Below, piece after piece: positions 35,494 to 47,222 of a stretch of DNA of 64,000 nt (the first letter of the stretch is position 1; each line of letters opens with the position of its first letter). The notes beneath the pieces were generated by a model, which ran no database searches, was not told where the DNA came from, and was given only the letters and a program-made list of their open reading frames with translations. Location: the NCBI RefSeq assembly GCF_010015445.1, contig NC_053123.1, positions 10,323,434-10,387,433 on the forward strand, given 5' to 3'. The translations under genes and the position numbers were made by a program. This DNA comes from Perca fluviatilis. Lineage: Eukaryota > Chordata > Actinopteri > Perciformes > Percidae.

Positions 35494-38400
35494 CTGTCAT
35501 GTTGCCTTCAGGAAATGGTGTTACTGCGAGAACTATGACTGAATGTTTTCTATCCACTATATACATGTGATTTTTACTTAAACAAACTGATGCCAGTGAA
35601 AAAGTTGTTTTGGACAACACGTGGTGCCAATTACCCTATAAGAGCAATAAACTGTGCCAGATTGTGCAGTTCAGCAGGAACAATGACTTCTCCCACTTCC
35701 ACGTACAACTTTGAATGTATATATGGTCCTCCGTGTTTCCTTCTTCAAACTTGCCCGGGGCCGGGAAGCGACGATACCCATTAGCAGCACTAGCAGCACC
35801 TGTGAGTTTATCAGGTGACAACGAAAACGCGAAAGGCGGAGCAGTATGTCCTGTATGTCCCTTACCGGCTAACTTATTTTAAGATGGCGCATGAATATGG
35901 AGAGTCTACCCCAGTTCATGCGAATGCAAATGTAAAATTTCAAGTCAAAAGGAATACTTGGAATTGATGGTGGTGGTAAATATTCATGAAAAAGGACAAG
36001 TTTGTGAACGGGCAACACAGATTTTGATAATGAACAATTAAACACATTACACACGGGACCTTGAATCAATAATTTGTCATCAATATATGATCCCTCAAAA
36101 AACTAGGAAAACGTACAAAATCTTTATTAAGGTGTATGTTGTATATTGAGGAAAGGCATTTTAGAAACAAAGGAGCTGTATTGGAAAAGCAGAGACTCCA
36201 ATTCAACTATCCTGTCACTGTGAATGACTTACAGTACCAGTCGGGGATTTCGCATTCACGTCATGTGCAGCAATGCCACCATTTTTTTCACATTCAGAAA
36301 AATCTGACATGGAATGATTTCTGTTGTTCCCCTTGACAGCGATGCTCTGTCATACTATAGTATAAGCCATTGTCATCCTGACTGACTGGAAGACAAAATA
36401 TCCTTTTCAGTTGTGCTGTGACACAGCCTTTGTGATTTCATCACATGATTTTTGGCTACTGAACATGCCAGTGGAGACCCTAGCTGGAGACTTGCCACAG
36501 CATCCGGCTTACTGCTCTGTGCCTATGATGGGATTTACTGATAATGTTAATGTAGTCCAAGAACCCCTCTGCACACCAGCGGCCTGTCTCCCACCCCCAC
36601 CGGCGCCCACCAATGGAAAAAGTGGCCCTGGACCAGAGAATGGAAACCTGATACACTGAGCCAACACATTCAATGTGAAACATTGTGTTTACATTTAAAC
36701 CGTGCCAATTTACTGCTTAAGAGCAACCATTATCAGTTCCATAGAGGCCAAGATAATTGACTGAGAATTTGATTTTCTCAGTCCAAACATGATTATGGTG
36801 TTACTTAGTGGGTGTCTGCAAATGCTGATTTGTTGCAGGTTGTTGAGGCTGGAATTCAATCAAAGAGGAACTATTGATAAAGCTATTGCTCTGGCTGTGA
36901 GAAAATTGCTCTTCAACAGCGATTCACAATGTTTAGATTCAAAAAGCTATGTGTCAAATTGAACATCGACATAATTAGCATGTATTTTCTTGAGGAAAAT
37001 AGTTTTATTTTTTTTCTTCCAGTCAGCCTATCCCAGTCTGACGGCTATCATATTATTGGCTATAATAGCCCTCTTTGACCAAGCACTGTGCTGCAGTGTA
37101 TAATTTGATCAATAAAATGCACAAACATAAACAATATTTGTATTATGTGTAAATAAAAGTGATTGTAAAGGAAAATGTATATGCTCAGAGAGAAGGGCTG
37201 TGCCACTGGGTAAATCCTTGTTCTGGTAGTCAAACATTTAAAAACTGCTGAATATTCCCCAGCTCTAAATTATTCTTGTCGTTGTCCATCATAAGTTTCT
37301 TGTGCTTCTCTGAAGGAAATCAGTAGCAGCGGACATTGAAGCCTGTTGTAAGATGTCCCAGGTGGCATGCCATGAGGGCAGAAGCAGGTGGTGCGGAGTC
37401 TTCAACATTGACTTAGAGGAAAATGCATATTAATTAGTGTGAAATAGTTCGGACTGACTTTCACACTTTTACAATAGACGGAAATTGTCCTCCTCTTTTC
37501 CTAACCTTGCCTTTTATATATTTTCCCCCTGTGTTGTGCCAAATTAAACACAGAATATTGCTGCTCTGTGAATACACTCTCTTATTAGCTTTGCCGTTTG
37601 TATTGCTTTAACTTCACTATATATGTAAGCCTCGAGGACACACTACTACACAAAAGGCTATGGTCCGATGGAGGATGGTTGGAGGCAAACACCTTATATT
37701 CTCTTTATTTTGAAGCCATGCAAGGTTATTCGTACTACTTCCAAGAGGTTTACAAATCAGGTGTTTGTGCTGAACACATAATACTATATTGTATTGTATA
37801 AAAACCCACAATTCCATTATTATCTGACAAGAGCAAGGGCATTCTGCTCAGTATTTGGTGAATCTGCTCCTGCTTCAGCCCCATCATAGCTGGGAGATTG
37901 TGGACAAAGTGACACATTTGGGAGAACCTTAAGAACGGTTTTTAATGTAGTTTGGGAATTTAATGTTTAAAGTTTACATTAGTGTCATAAGGGGATATTC
38001 CCTAGGTTTAATTACAGGCAGAAAAAAATAGTGATTTCTTCGATGAATATGATAAATTGCACCCACTACACTGGCTGGCACATATTTGAAAAGATGATAA
38101 TATCCTTACTCACAAAAAGCAAGTTTTTAACGTGGGGTCCAAGGGAAGTCTTAATTCACCAAAATTGCTCAAACAACAATATGGCTTTTTTCTAGAAATT
38201 CCATTGTAAATGTGGGTTTTGACTCTCGTTAGAATATTTACAGTCGGATCTGCAATTGTTGTGGAATTACTTTTTTTTTGTCTGCGCCAAAGTGTTGAAT
38301 AAACTGACAGACTGACAACCATCCCCTGCTTATGCTGTGGTGCTAAGCGGAACAACTTAAACATATTTTAATATAAATAGTTTAGCTTTGGCATATTTAG

Positions 38401-38604
38401 CTTCTTCGTGGACACCATCACCGAAGTGTATTCATTTCTGGATGTGGAAAGGCCCAGTGTTATGTAAAAATAAGCTGGATTTCTGAGTTTGACATTGGCT
38501 TATGGTGTCATCAGCAAAGTTTTAAATTGTCTTATGTCACATGCTGCAGTGAAGAATGCACTCACTATCTACTGTGCCTTTTTTTTATTTTTATTTTTTT
38601 TATA
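35494..38604. other. Intron stretch, nothing clearly recognised
   Basis: The first 500 bp (35520-36000) are atypical, with CpG-containing phrases, and may be another transposon remnant, but no ends were found. The rest is AT-rich unique DNA with no supported exon. Confidence 0.4.
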
Positions 38605-38771
38605 AAAGATTATTTTTTGGGGGGCTTTTCTATTATATAGTGACAGTGGATAGACATGAGATGGGTGATGACGCGCAGCAAAGGGCAGCAGGTCGGATTC
38701 AAACCCGCGCCGCTGCAGGACTCGGCCTACATGGGGCGAACGCTCTTACTGGGTGAGCTGGAGGCCACCCC
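38605..38771 (-). mobile_element. tRNA-derived SINE (second family), minus orientation
   Basis: On the minus strand the head carries CAGCTCACCCAGTAAGAGCG and the B box GGTTTGAATCC (38695-38705). The body CCCTTTGCTGCGCGTCATCA and the tail CCCCCCAAAAAATAATCTTT match the family at 21562 and 32680. The CpG-containing body suggests it is less decayed than the 21562 copy. Confidence 0.88.
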
Positions 38772-38896
38772 AACTGTGTCTTTTGCTGTAATGCTGTGCC
38801 ATTGAAGTGACAGTGGCATTTCAGTGAATGGTTTCTAATCATGTCTAATGTTCCATGTAAGAGTATACCTTGTCTCTGTCCTCCCTCATCACAGAG

Positions 38897-38901
38897 GCAT
38901 G

Positions 38902-38954
<53 letters not shown>

Positions 38955-38955
38955 G
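38897..38955. repeat. (GTGC)n microsatellite, alternating purine-pyrimidine
   Basis: Thirteen GTGC units from 38901 to 38952 with flanks that keep strict purine-pyrimidine alternation over 59 nt. It is CpG-rich and a strong candidate for left-handed Z-DNA. Confidence 0.95.
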
Positions 38956-41900
38956 AGACAGCGGCACATTTGGCTTTTCAGTGGACCATGGAACTGCAAC
39001 TCAGATTCTGAAGTGCTCAGATGTCTCTTCATAGCCAGGTCTTTTGGTGCGTGACCTTATTCCCTGTGACATTTTCAGCCATTAATCTGCAGACGTATTG
39101 TGATGGAGTACCTCTCTGGGGTTACATTGTGCTCATGTCACAGCATTTTCTAGGCGGCACAGAGGTCGTGCAACCCTGTGGTGCTGACGTTGGGATGAAA
39201 TTTATCTTTGATTCAATCAAGCTGGAATAGGAAGTTGCTGCTGAGTTATTGACAATTTTTACGATATGAACAGCGCTAACTGAATGGTGGTTAATAATGT
39301 TGAACTTTTGTTAATTTTTGCACTTGATTTTGATTTAGTGTCAATCAAATTTCAGTCAATCGATTATTGTTAGTTTCAGTCGATTAAATATTCATCCTTT
39401 TTCTGTAGTGCAGTGTATTATTTATTGTATGTATGTATGCAGCACTCTTTTAACACCATCTTGTTTCTTTAATATTTGTTAATGCCACGACATTCTTCCT
39501 TGTTGGACTTTATACCTCGTAGCTGAATGGTTTTCAAAAGAGATTAGCTGTTAAGTGAATATTTATGAGATGTGTTTTGACAAAAGCGTCACTTCAGAGT
39601 TGTCAAAAGTGTCATCCATGTACAAGGACTGTAATCTTCACATCACTGACAGCTTCTGAATGCCTCTGCAGCAGAACGTCTTAACACAGCATTGACAAAT
39701 TACCCTGACAGCCGGGCTGCTTTCCTTACTGACCACGCAACAAATACTCAGAGCTCAGGCTAGACATTTGTAATCCCAATTGTGGTCATACTTTACTTTT
39801 AAGTCCCCATATTTAGCATTTTTAGAAGTGTATAAATATTTAATAAAGTTTATAACTCATTATAATGTAGGAGAGAGCATTTTCTAGTTTTTATTCATGT
39901 ACAATATTTAACAATTAAAACATTGTATGAGGTCATTTTTTTATATTATTACAACTGTTTTTACTGTATTGTTATACACCAGTCATGCACTTAGGACTAA
40001 CATATCTATATGAAGAAAAATACATTATTAACCCCTTTATCTGCTTCCATCTACATTATAGTGTGTTTAAAAAAACTGTATTAAATGTGTAAATACTGCC
40101 CATAAATGCCAAACATGGGGACTTACAGTAAAGTGTTCCCAAAATGGTTTAGCGGTTTCTCGAGATTCTCCTGTGTGCTGAGCTTGATAGGGATTTACTG
40201 TCTCTCGCAGGAGAAAAGCAACATCAGGATAACCAGGGGAAGTAGGCAGAGTGAGGCTGTCAGCCATGTGGGCTCCAGTAAAAAGGTTAGGCCTGTCAGA
40301 CAAACAGGGGTGTGGAACAAAGCTGACACGTACTTGCAGCAGCACATCTGTCCCCTTCTATCGACATTGCTTTATCTTGAGCAGTAATAACATTTTATAG
40401 ATCTGTTGACGGACTGTCCGTGGCAGTCATTACACACTGCTTCTCTCTTATCGCAGCCGGCTGAAATTGCATTAATGTTTGCTTTCTGTTCAGTGGGCAT
40501 TATGGCCACAGGTTGCAGTGAGCCAGTGTCTTGCAAAAGCTAGTGATATGTGTTCACTGATATTGTGGAATCATTGCTGCCCGTGGAAGACTTCAATTCC
40601 AAACATCAAAGCTACGGCTTTGCATGGAACATTTATTTTTGTGGTGGCAGCTGTTGCTACAATCTTTAATAACGCTTTGGCACCACAAACACTCTGGCAG
40701 TAGACAAAAAAAAAAAAACTCCTCCCCAAATAGAGATAATATCTAATTGCACAATGATAATGTATTTCTCTGTCATCAACTGTTTGAGCCATATTGCATT
40801 GTTTGCTTCCCCAAATCTTTTCTTGAGTGTGAGGAATGGTAAATAATAAAGATGTCTCGCAGCGACAGGAAGCATATTTGGATCCCCTCCTGAGCTTTGT
40901 TTACTTGAGTGACGACTTTAAAAAACTACTTTTGTACTTTATTTTCATGGACATGGAAAGTAAATTTGGATTCCAGTGGCACGCTGTCTTGACCCGACAT
41001 GTGGGCTGCAACCTCCCATCTTTTTTGGTGTGGGTATTGACAGGTGGGCCGGAGAGAAAAGCCACCTCCAGCTGTTCCAATTTCTCATCTCTGCTTCTGA
41101 AATGATGCTGCCGCGTTTCTGTAAGCTTGAAACTGAATTAATAATGTACAAAGTCAATAGGTCTCGGGATCCTATCCTCCAAGGTATCACCTTGGAATGA
41201 CTTTGCTCGGGTATTGAGGTACCGAGTATGCAGGGAAATCCTACAAATGTACTGCTAGTGTTGGGACTATCTATCGTGTCATGCATGAGATTTTAGCTTC
41301 TTTATGGGGGTGGCAGTTTCCAGGACAATTAAATTAATGTCCAACAGCATATGGACACTTTGTATTTGTTTCCTTTTAAAGGAAATCCTTAAAGGGAACC
41401 AACTTCTTATACTTGGTAGCCTTTTTGTCACATTTCCTTTGCATTCATTATCCAAGCCTTTTGCGATCTCTGCTGAGAGACATTTCAATTTCAGTGTGTG
41501 TGTAAGCACTCGGAAATGAGATTGTTCTACGTCTGTTCTGTTTTGTGCAAACTAATAAAATATGCATCAGCTGGATGCTATTTGGAGACCCGCTGATCAA
41601 TACACGTGCCTGTTTTCATGAGAATTCTCAGAGAAGCCTTGTCAATCTGTCAGAGATCATTAGCAAGGCTGGTGGTGTGAAAGATTGTGGCTCTGGTGGG
41701 AAAGAAAATCAAGTAGGCCTGGCAATAACATCCCATTACCAATTTTCCATCAGTCTTGTTACCAAACTACCTGCTGTAAGGAAACCTACTCAGTAAGCAC
41801 AAACTGGACATTTTCCATTTTTCACTGCACTAGACTAGCAGTTCTGCCTTTGATAAACACAAGGTTATCCTAGAACAGAATATAAGCCTCTAAGCATAAT

Positions 41901-44900
41901 CCCCTAAACTGTATATCTCACAGCTGTTTGATGCATTTCCAAATCTTTTTTTTCTTCCTTTTTATTGCAAGTCAAACGACAGAACATCAACAGGACAACA
42001 AGTGGAAAATAAAACCGTGAATCCATGACAATACAAAAGTTTAGTCAAAGAACAAGGGTATACAGCAAGTTGTCTGGTGTTGTGTGTATGTGTCAGACTA
42101 AAAAGGATTTAAAAGGTAGAGAGAAGAAAGGGAGGTGGCAAGCTAAGGGAAAGTATGGGCAAAAAGTAAATATAATCAAATGGTAATACTTTTTTTCCCA
42201 CTACCAATAATAATATTAACTTTACTACTATTACTACTACTGCCACCACTACTACTGGCAGGATGTCCGCCCCAGGGCACTGGGAGTGAAGCATGATCGG
42301 GAACCCCAGAATGTGTCAGCAGGGTCAGGCCTTCTGGATCCAAAGGATCATTGATACCTTTTGTAATTATTATTATGAGCATTATCTCCGCACCATTATT
42401 ACCATGTTTCCATTGTTACTTTGTTTATTGTGATTTATGTTTATTTGCATTTTTTTTCATGTGACTGATATTGGGAGTGGCTTGATCCATTCCTAAACCA
42501 CTCCCAGACCCTAAGTTTATTAGGGTTTGGCTTGGAGAAATAAGGTGACCCAGCCTTTCTTCCCCCATACTGCTCGCTCCAGAGAGATCTCTGAGTGACC
42601 TGGATCAGCACATATAACGGTTATCTCAACAAATACATAGTAAAAGTAAGAGATTTATGTATTTTATTTATTTATTTATTTTTACCAGAAAGAGTTAGTA
42701 GATGGACAATGAACTGACATAGTGAAATATTAAGATGTGGAGGCCTATTTACCTTCAAAGTAGACAACTTAGGTTCACTTCCAAGTCAGTTCACCTCCTT
42801 TATTTTTATTAGCACAAGGTTCTCTCCTTCAGCATGACCAAAAGCTTCTTTTAACCTTTTAAATTGTTTGTCTTGCTGAAACCTGACATTATCCTATAAC
42901 CAGCAGGTGGAAATGTCACATCCAATTTGTCCTTTTTCTGTGTAATTCGTATTTGTACAATGTTCAATTCACTTGCGGCTTGGAATAATCCAAACAAAAT
43001 CCTGACTGACTACAGAGGGCCCCAGTTTATTGTTTTTAGTGCAACAACAGATTAGACAAAGTGGAATGAATGCCCATCCCCTGAGACAAACAAGGAGACG
43101 GGATGGAGAGTTAGCTCTTTTCCACCAACTGATGAGCAATGTGCCTGTGAGATGTAGGTAAATATATAGATATATAAATAAAGAGCATTTACCAATGTGT
43201 GCTACAATACTTTGATTGCCTTTTTGTGATAATCTCACACACCTCTATGATGTTCAAAAAGCAGTTAATTACAGTGAAAATTCATACTTATTAAACATTT
43301 GACTTCCCCAATATCTCATGCACTTACATCTGCAACCTTGGAGGACATTTTTATACCTAGTTTAGCCTGTATGCAAAACTACAGTTTTTGGATGTCTTGT
43401 ATATAGATATAAGTATTTTAAGTCTCTCTCATGTAACCTGTAATGATACAAAATAAGTACAATGCATGGGTTTCTGCTGTTGCTTTTGCAGCTAATGTAC
43501 AGCCATGATGAATCAGGGCAATAATAATTGCAGTCAGGCCTATATTTACATACACGACTTCACTGCAGATACATTTTTTTATAGGTACAAGCTACTCATA
43601 TATATCCTATGCATTGGCCTGATTCATTATACATACTAGAATTGGTACTGAAACCATAGCAGAAAATATCTGAAATGTTAACAGCCCTATTATGACCACG
43701 CAGTATGGCAGAGCCTGCTGCATCAGCAACAACCAACACACTGTCTAACTTGGCTACATTGTCAAAGCAGTTAATGTCACAAATGAGAGATTTACACATT
43801 TGATAGTAGTCTGCTAGTCAATCAAGAACAAAGCCTTTGTGTCTCAAACACTGGATGTTATAAATCTGCTAAACAGGCCAATGCGCAGTGTGGTGACTGA
43901 AGGCCAATTCATTTTGGCCTTGTCATGCTCCACACATGGCCTCTGTTTCAGAGATTGTGCTCATGTTATGCTTCTGTGTTGTGGCCGATTTAGATTGGAT
44001 TAAAACCACGGACATGCCATGGTGATTTAGCTCTCTTCTTCCTACTGTTAAATTAAATCCATCAGACCCATTCACACACTGTCCAACAAAACCACACTCT
44101 TGTACTTTTGGCTACCGAGCAGCTCCACTGGAGCAGTCACAGATTCAATAAGTGTCTTGCTTTAGGGCACCACAATGTTACAGTAGGGGGGGGGACCTGC
44201 TATGTCTGGATTGAATCTGGCACAAACAGAACATAATCTTAAAAGCACAACTACTTTAAACTGTACCTTTTCACTGGGGAACAGCGTGTGTGCAGAATTT
44301 TCATCATTGGACATGGCAATGTAAACTTAAACTAGATTGCTGTGTGTCTGGCATGCAAATTGCTTTGGTGCAGCAATGCATAAATGTATATACATATAGC
44401 AGAGAACATGTGGGCGAATGGGGGAATTGTTCTACGTCTGTGTCAGTAAAGTAGGCATTTTATAATCACCTTTTCAGACTTTTCCTGCTTTGGAGATTCC
44501 AAAAATAAAAAGGAAAAGGTAATTCAAAAGTTCACAATTGTTCTTCATTAAAACTACATTTGGATGCTAGCTGGAGCCTGCACGTTCTTGTGTTGCATTG
44601 GTTGTTTCTTAACATGAGATAACTTTTGATTGTTCTTGGTTGGAAATAGGTGAAAAGCTTTCACAACCTGCCACATGCCAGCTGGTGGATGTTTATCAAA
44701 GCACCTTGTAAATCCTGAGTACTTAAATTTTTTTTATATACATGGATCCAGTGGGAATGGAACTTCTAACCTTGCTTTTGGCATTCAATGTTAATGCTGT
44801 GCTCTTTTCTTATTTTGTTTCATGATGTCTTTTTCTTTTTCAAAAGTCCTTGATTAGACTGAAGTGCCTCTCTTGATTCTCTTTCTGTACTTAACATATT

Positions 44901-46022
44901 TGTAAATTATATATGGTAGTCTGTATATGCTAATGGTATCTTTCTTTTTTTCTTTGGCTAGATGCAGTTAAGTGTCTGTGTGTCTGCTGCCTGAGTGAAA
45001 ACACTGGTTTGGGCACTCAATTGGGCAGCTCAATTATTGTCTGGCTGGGCGTCTTTCTCAATATACTGTAGCAGTGAGGGGGGGGAAAACACTGCCTCAT
45101 TATGCTTCCCACAAAACTCTACTAACTGACAGTATGCCTACTGAAAAGCTCTCATTTATGGACATTGGAGAATTATCAAAGCAAATTTCATCAGGGGCCA
45201 GATTTACAGTACTGTTTAAACAATGCATACGCATAAAAACCAGGCATACGCCTTTTCCTAAACGTAAGCTGGGATTTATAAAGGAAGACTGTGCGGTGAG
45301 ACTGTAAGATATACTTCGGGCAAGCATACAGTTTTATCTGAGATAGCTGCAGGTGATATAATAAGGATGAGATTGAATATAAGTTGAGATAAGAGTAACA
45401 TAGTTTGTCAATTTCACTGATTAAGTCATTATTTTCGCAGTCTACACACAGACAATCAAGGTAGCAAGGTGCATTTAGAAACATAATTACATTTTTTTTT
45501 TAATTGGTGAATTTCATCATTCTTTTATTTATCATTCGACCCATCATCTTCCTTTTTAATGATTGTTTCATTTGATGCTGAATTCAGAAGAATTCAGCAG
45601 TTCTTCCGTAACCCTGCTGACACACAAACAAACCAACCAACATAGAAAAAAAAGCAAAAACATAACCTTCTTGGTTGAGACAATGGCATGGACTCTACAA
45701 ATAGTCACAGCCGTGTCTAATGACGGCTGTTCTGTCCCCATTAGATAACCTCGCCGATGCAACCACATATCGGTGAATTGCACTTTGTTTGCTGTGTCAT
45801 TGACAGGTGTTAAGTATCGAAATGCAAAAAGATGCTATAATGGTGTTCATTTACTTTTTTTCAAAGATGACAAACAAAAAATAAGTGGTAGTATATGTAA
45901 TGTTTACAGCAGGAAAAATCAATCCGAGAGGATAAAAAAAATAAAAGAAGCATTAATTGTACTCATCATGCAATGCAATTATTTTTCCTCCCATTGAGAC
46001 CAATGTGATAAGATGATATGTC
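38956..46022. other. Intron stretch, mostly unique DNA
   Basis: Seven kilobases with no supported exon and no clear transposon ends. Minor features are a 13-nt A run near 40708, (TTTA)n at 42659-42682, a (TACTAC)-rich stretch near 42220-42260 and a G run at about 44187. Open frames here are below 115 codons and show no domains. Confidence 0.45.
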
Positions 46023-46435
46023 AGTGTTTCCCATATATGGATTTATTTGTGGCAGCCAGCCACAATTTCAACATTGACAGCCACATATTGATTTTAATTT
46101 CTTTTTACCATTTAAAATGGGTAAAATCGTATTCCATTGTCGAGCTGCGCGCAGCGCTTTGATTGTCTTAGACCCTCCTTGTCCTTATCTCTCTGACACA
46201 TTCAGACCCATCTGTGAATAGCCCTGCGGCCGCCTCCTCTCTGTGCACACCGTTGACTGATTGACCACAGGAAGCCTCTGGCTTTACTGTATATCTACAG
46301 TAATGGCTTTCAGAGTTCACCTGAAACTCCCAACCACAAGTAAGTCTGTTTCTCTCTCTGCCTAGCATTAGCTACGATTAGCTTAGGTTAGCGCTTGTTA
46401 CAGCCATCCTCTACACAACGTCAGATAAGTTAACT
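46023..46435. mobile_element. Possible hAT-type element left end (no partner end found)
   Basis: The sequence CAGTGTTTCCCATATATGG at 46023 matches the CAGTGTTTCCC terminus frequent in vertebrate hAT elements. No matching inverted end was found downstream, so this may be a fragment broken by the following insertions. Confidence 0.35.
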
Positions 46436-46792
46436 TTTGTCTACATCGACGACGTTTAATTTCTGGGATTGTTCAGGTGCCGCTGGAAATTCCGCCAGAT
46501 GTCCGTTACCTTCCGTTTTTTTTGTGTTTTCAACTGCGGTGGATTTCTGAGGACTATGGTTAACTGCTCCTCAGATCTCTGCAGGGTAAATCCAGACAGC
46601 TAGCTAGACTATCTGTCCAATCTGAGTTTTCTGTTGTGCGACTAAAACAACCTTTGAACGTACACGTTCCACCGAAACAAGTTCCTTCCCGAGGCTGTTT
46701 TGCAGAGGCACCCTTGCTCCATCTGGCGCTTAGCAACACCCAAGACGATTGTGATTGGTTTAAAGAAATGCCAATAAACCAGAGCACGTTTT
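46436..46792 (+). mobile_element. Repeat family X copy B, truncated
   Basis: Aligns by eye with copies A and C from the left end (GTCTACATCGACGACG) through the shared core and up to the phrase AATAAACCAGAGCACGTTTT. It then stops and is joined directly to the hairpin at 46793. The last part of the element, present in A and C, is missing. Confidence 0.75.
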
Positions 46793-46954
46793 TAACATGA
46801 GACACAGCCATCTTCTAATCGTAAACAAATCGGGAACTATATTCTCAGGCGGAAGAATATAGTACTTGGGCAAAGTGATATGCTCGCAGCAAGCCTGTCT
46901 GAGAATATAGTTCCCAGTTTGTTTACTGTTAGAAGATGGCTGCGTCTCATGTTA
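46793..46954. repeat. Long hairpin (snap-back) element
   Basis: The arms at 46793-46850 and 46893-46954 are inverted copies, both starting TAACATGAGAC from the outside and containing AGCCATCTTCTAA and GGGAACTATATTCTCAG. There are about five mismatches over 56 bp and a loop of about 42-45 nt. This is a fold-back MITE-like structure. It lies exactly at the break of repeat copy B. Confidence 0.88.
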
Positions 46955-47222
46955 CGTTGTTTTTTGTACACGCTGTGACTCTACAAATCACAACATATAA
47001 ATAGGAACATTTTGGCGTTTTTTTGTCACTTTTGTCATAATTCGGAGCAGTAGGCTAGTTGGAACCAGTTACCTGCAGGATCTGTGCTGGGCTAAGCTAA
47101 TGCTGGAGCCGTCAGACAGCGTTACAGCACGCACGGAGATGAGAAGGGTATGTATCGACTTGTCTTACTCTGGGCGTTACGGTGAATAAGCTAAATTCCC
47201 AATAAGTCGGCGTGTTCCTTTA
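46955..47222. mobile_element. Interspersed percomorph repeat, class unresolved
   Basis: Phrases such as GGAACATTTTGGCG, GAGCAGTAGGCTAGTTGGAA and a terminal CAATAAGTCGGCGTGTTCCT match a repeat I recall as common in percomorph fish. The left border is the hairpin; the right border is near 47222. No coding sequence. Confidence 0.5.

Noticed and set aside
46023..47222. One large hAT element spanning the whole mosaic
   Set aside because: Only a left CAGTGTTTCCC-like end is present; the segment is better explained by separate repeats joined together.
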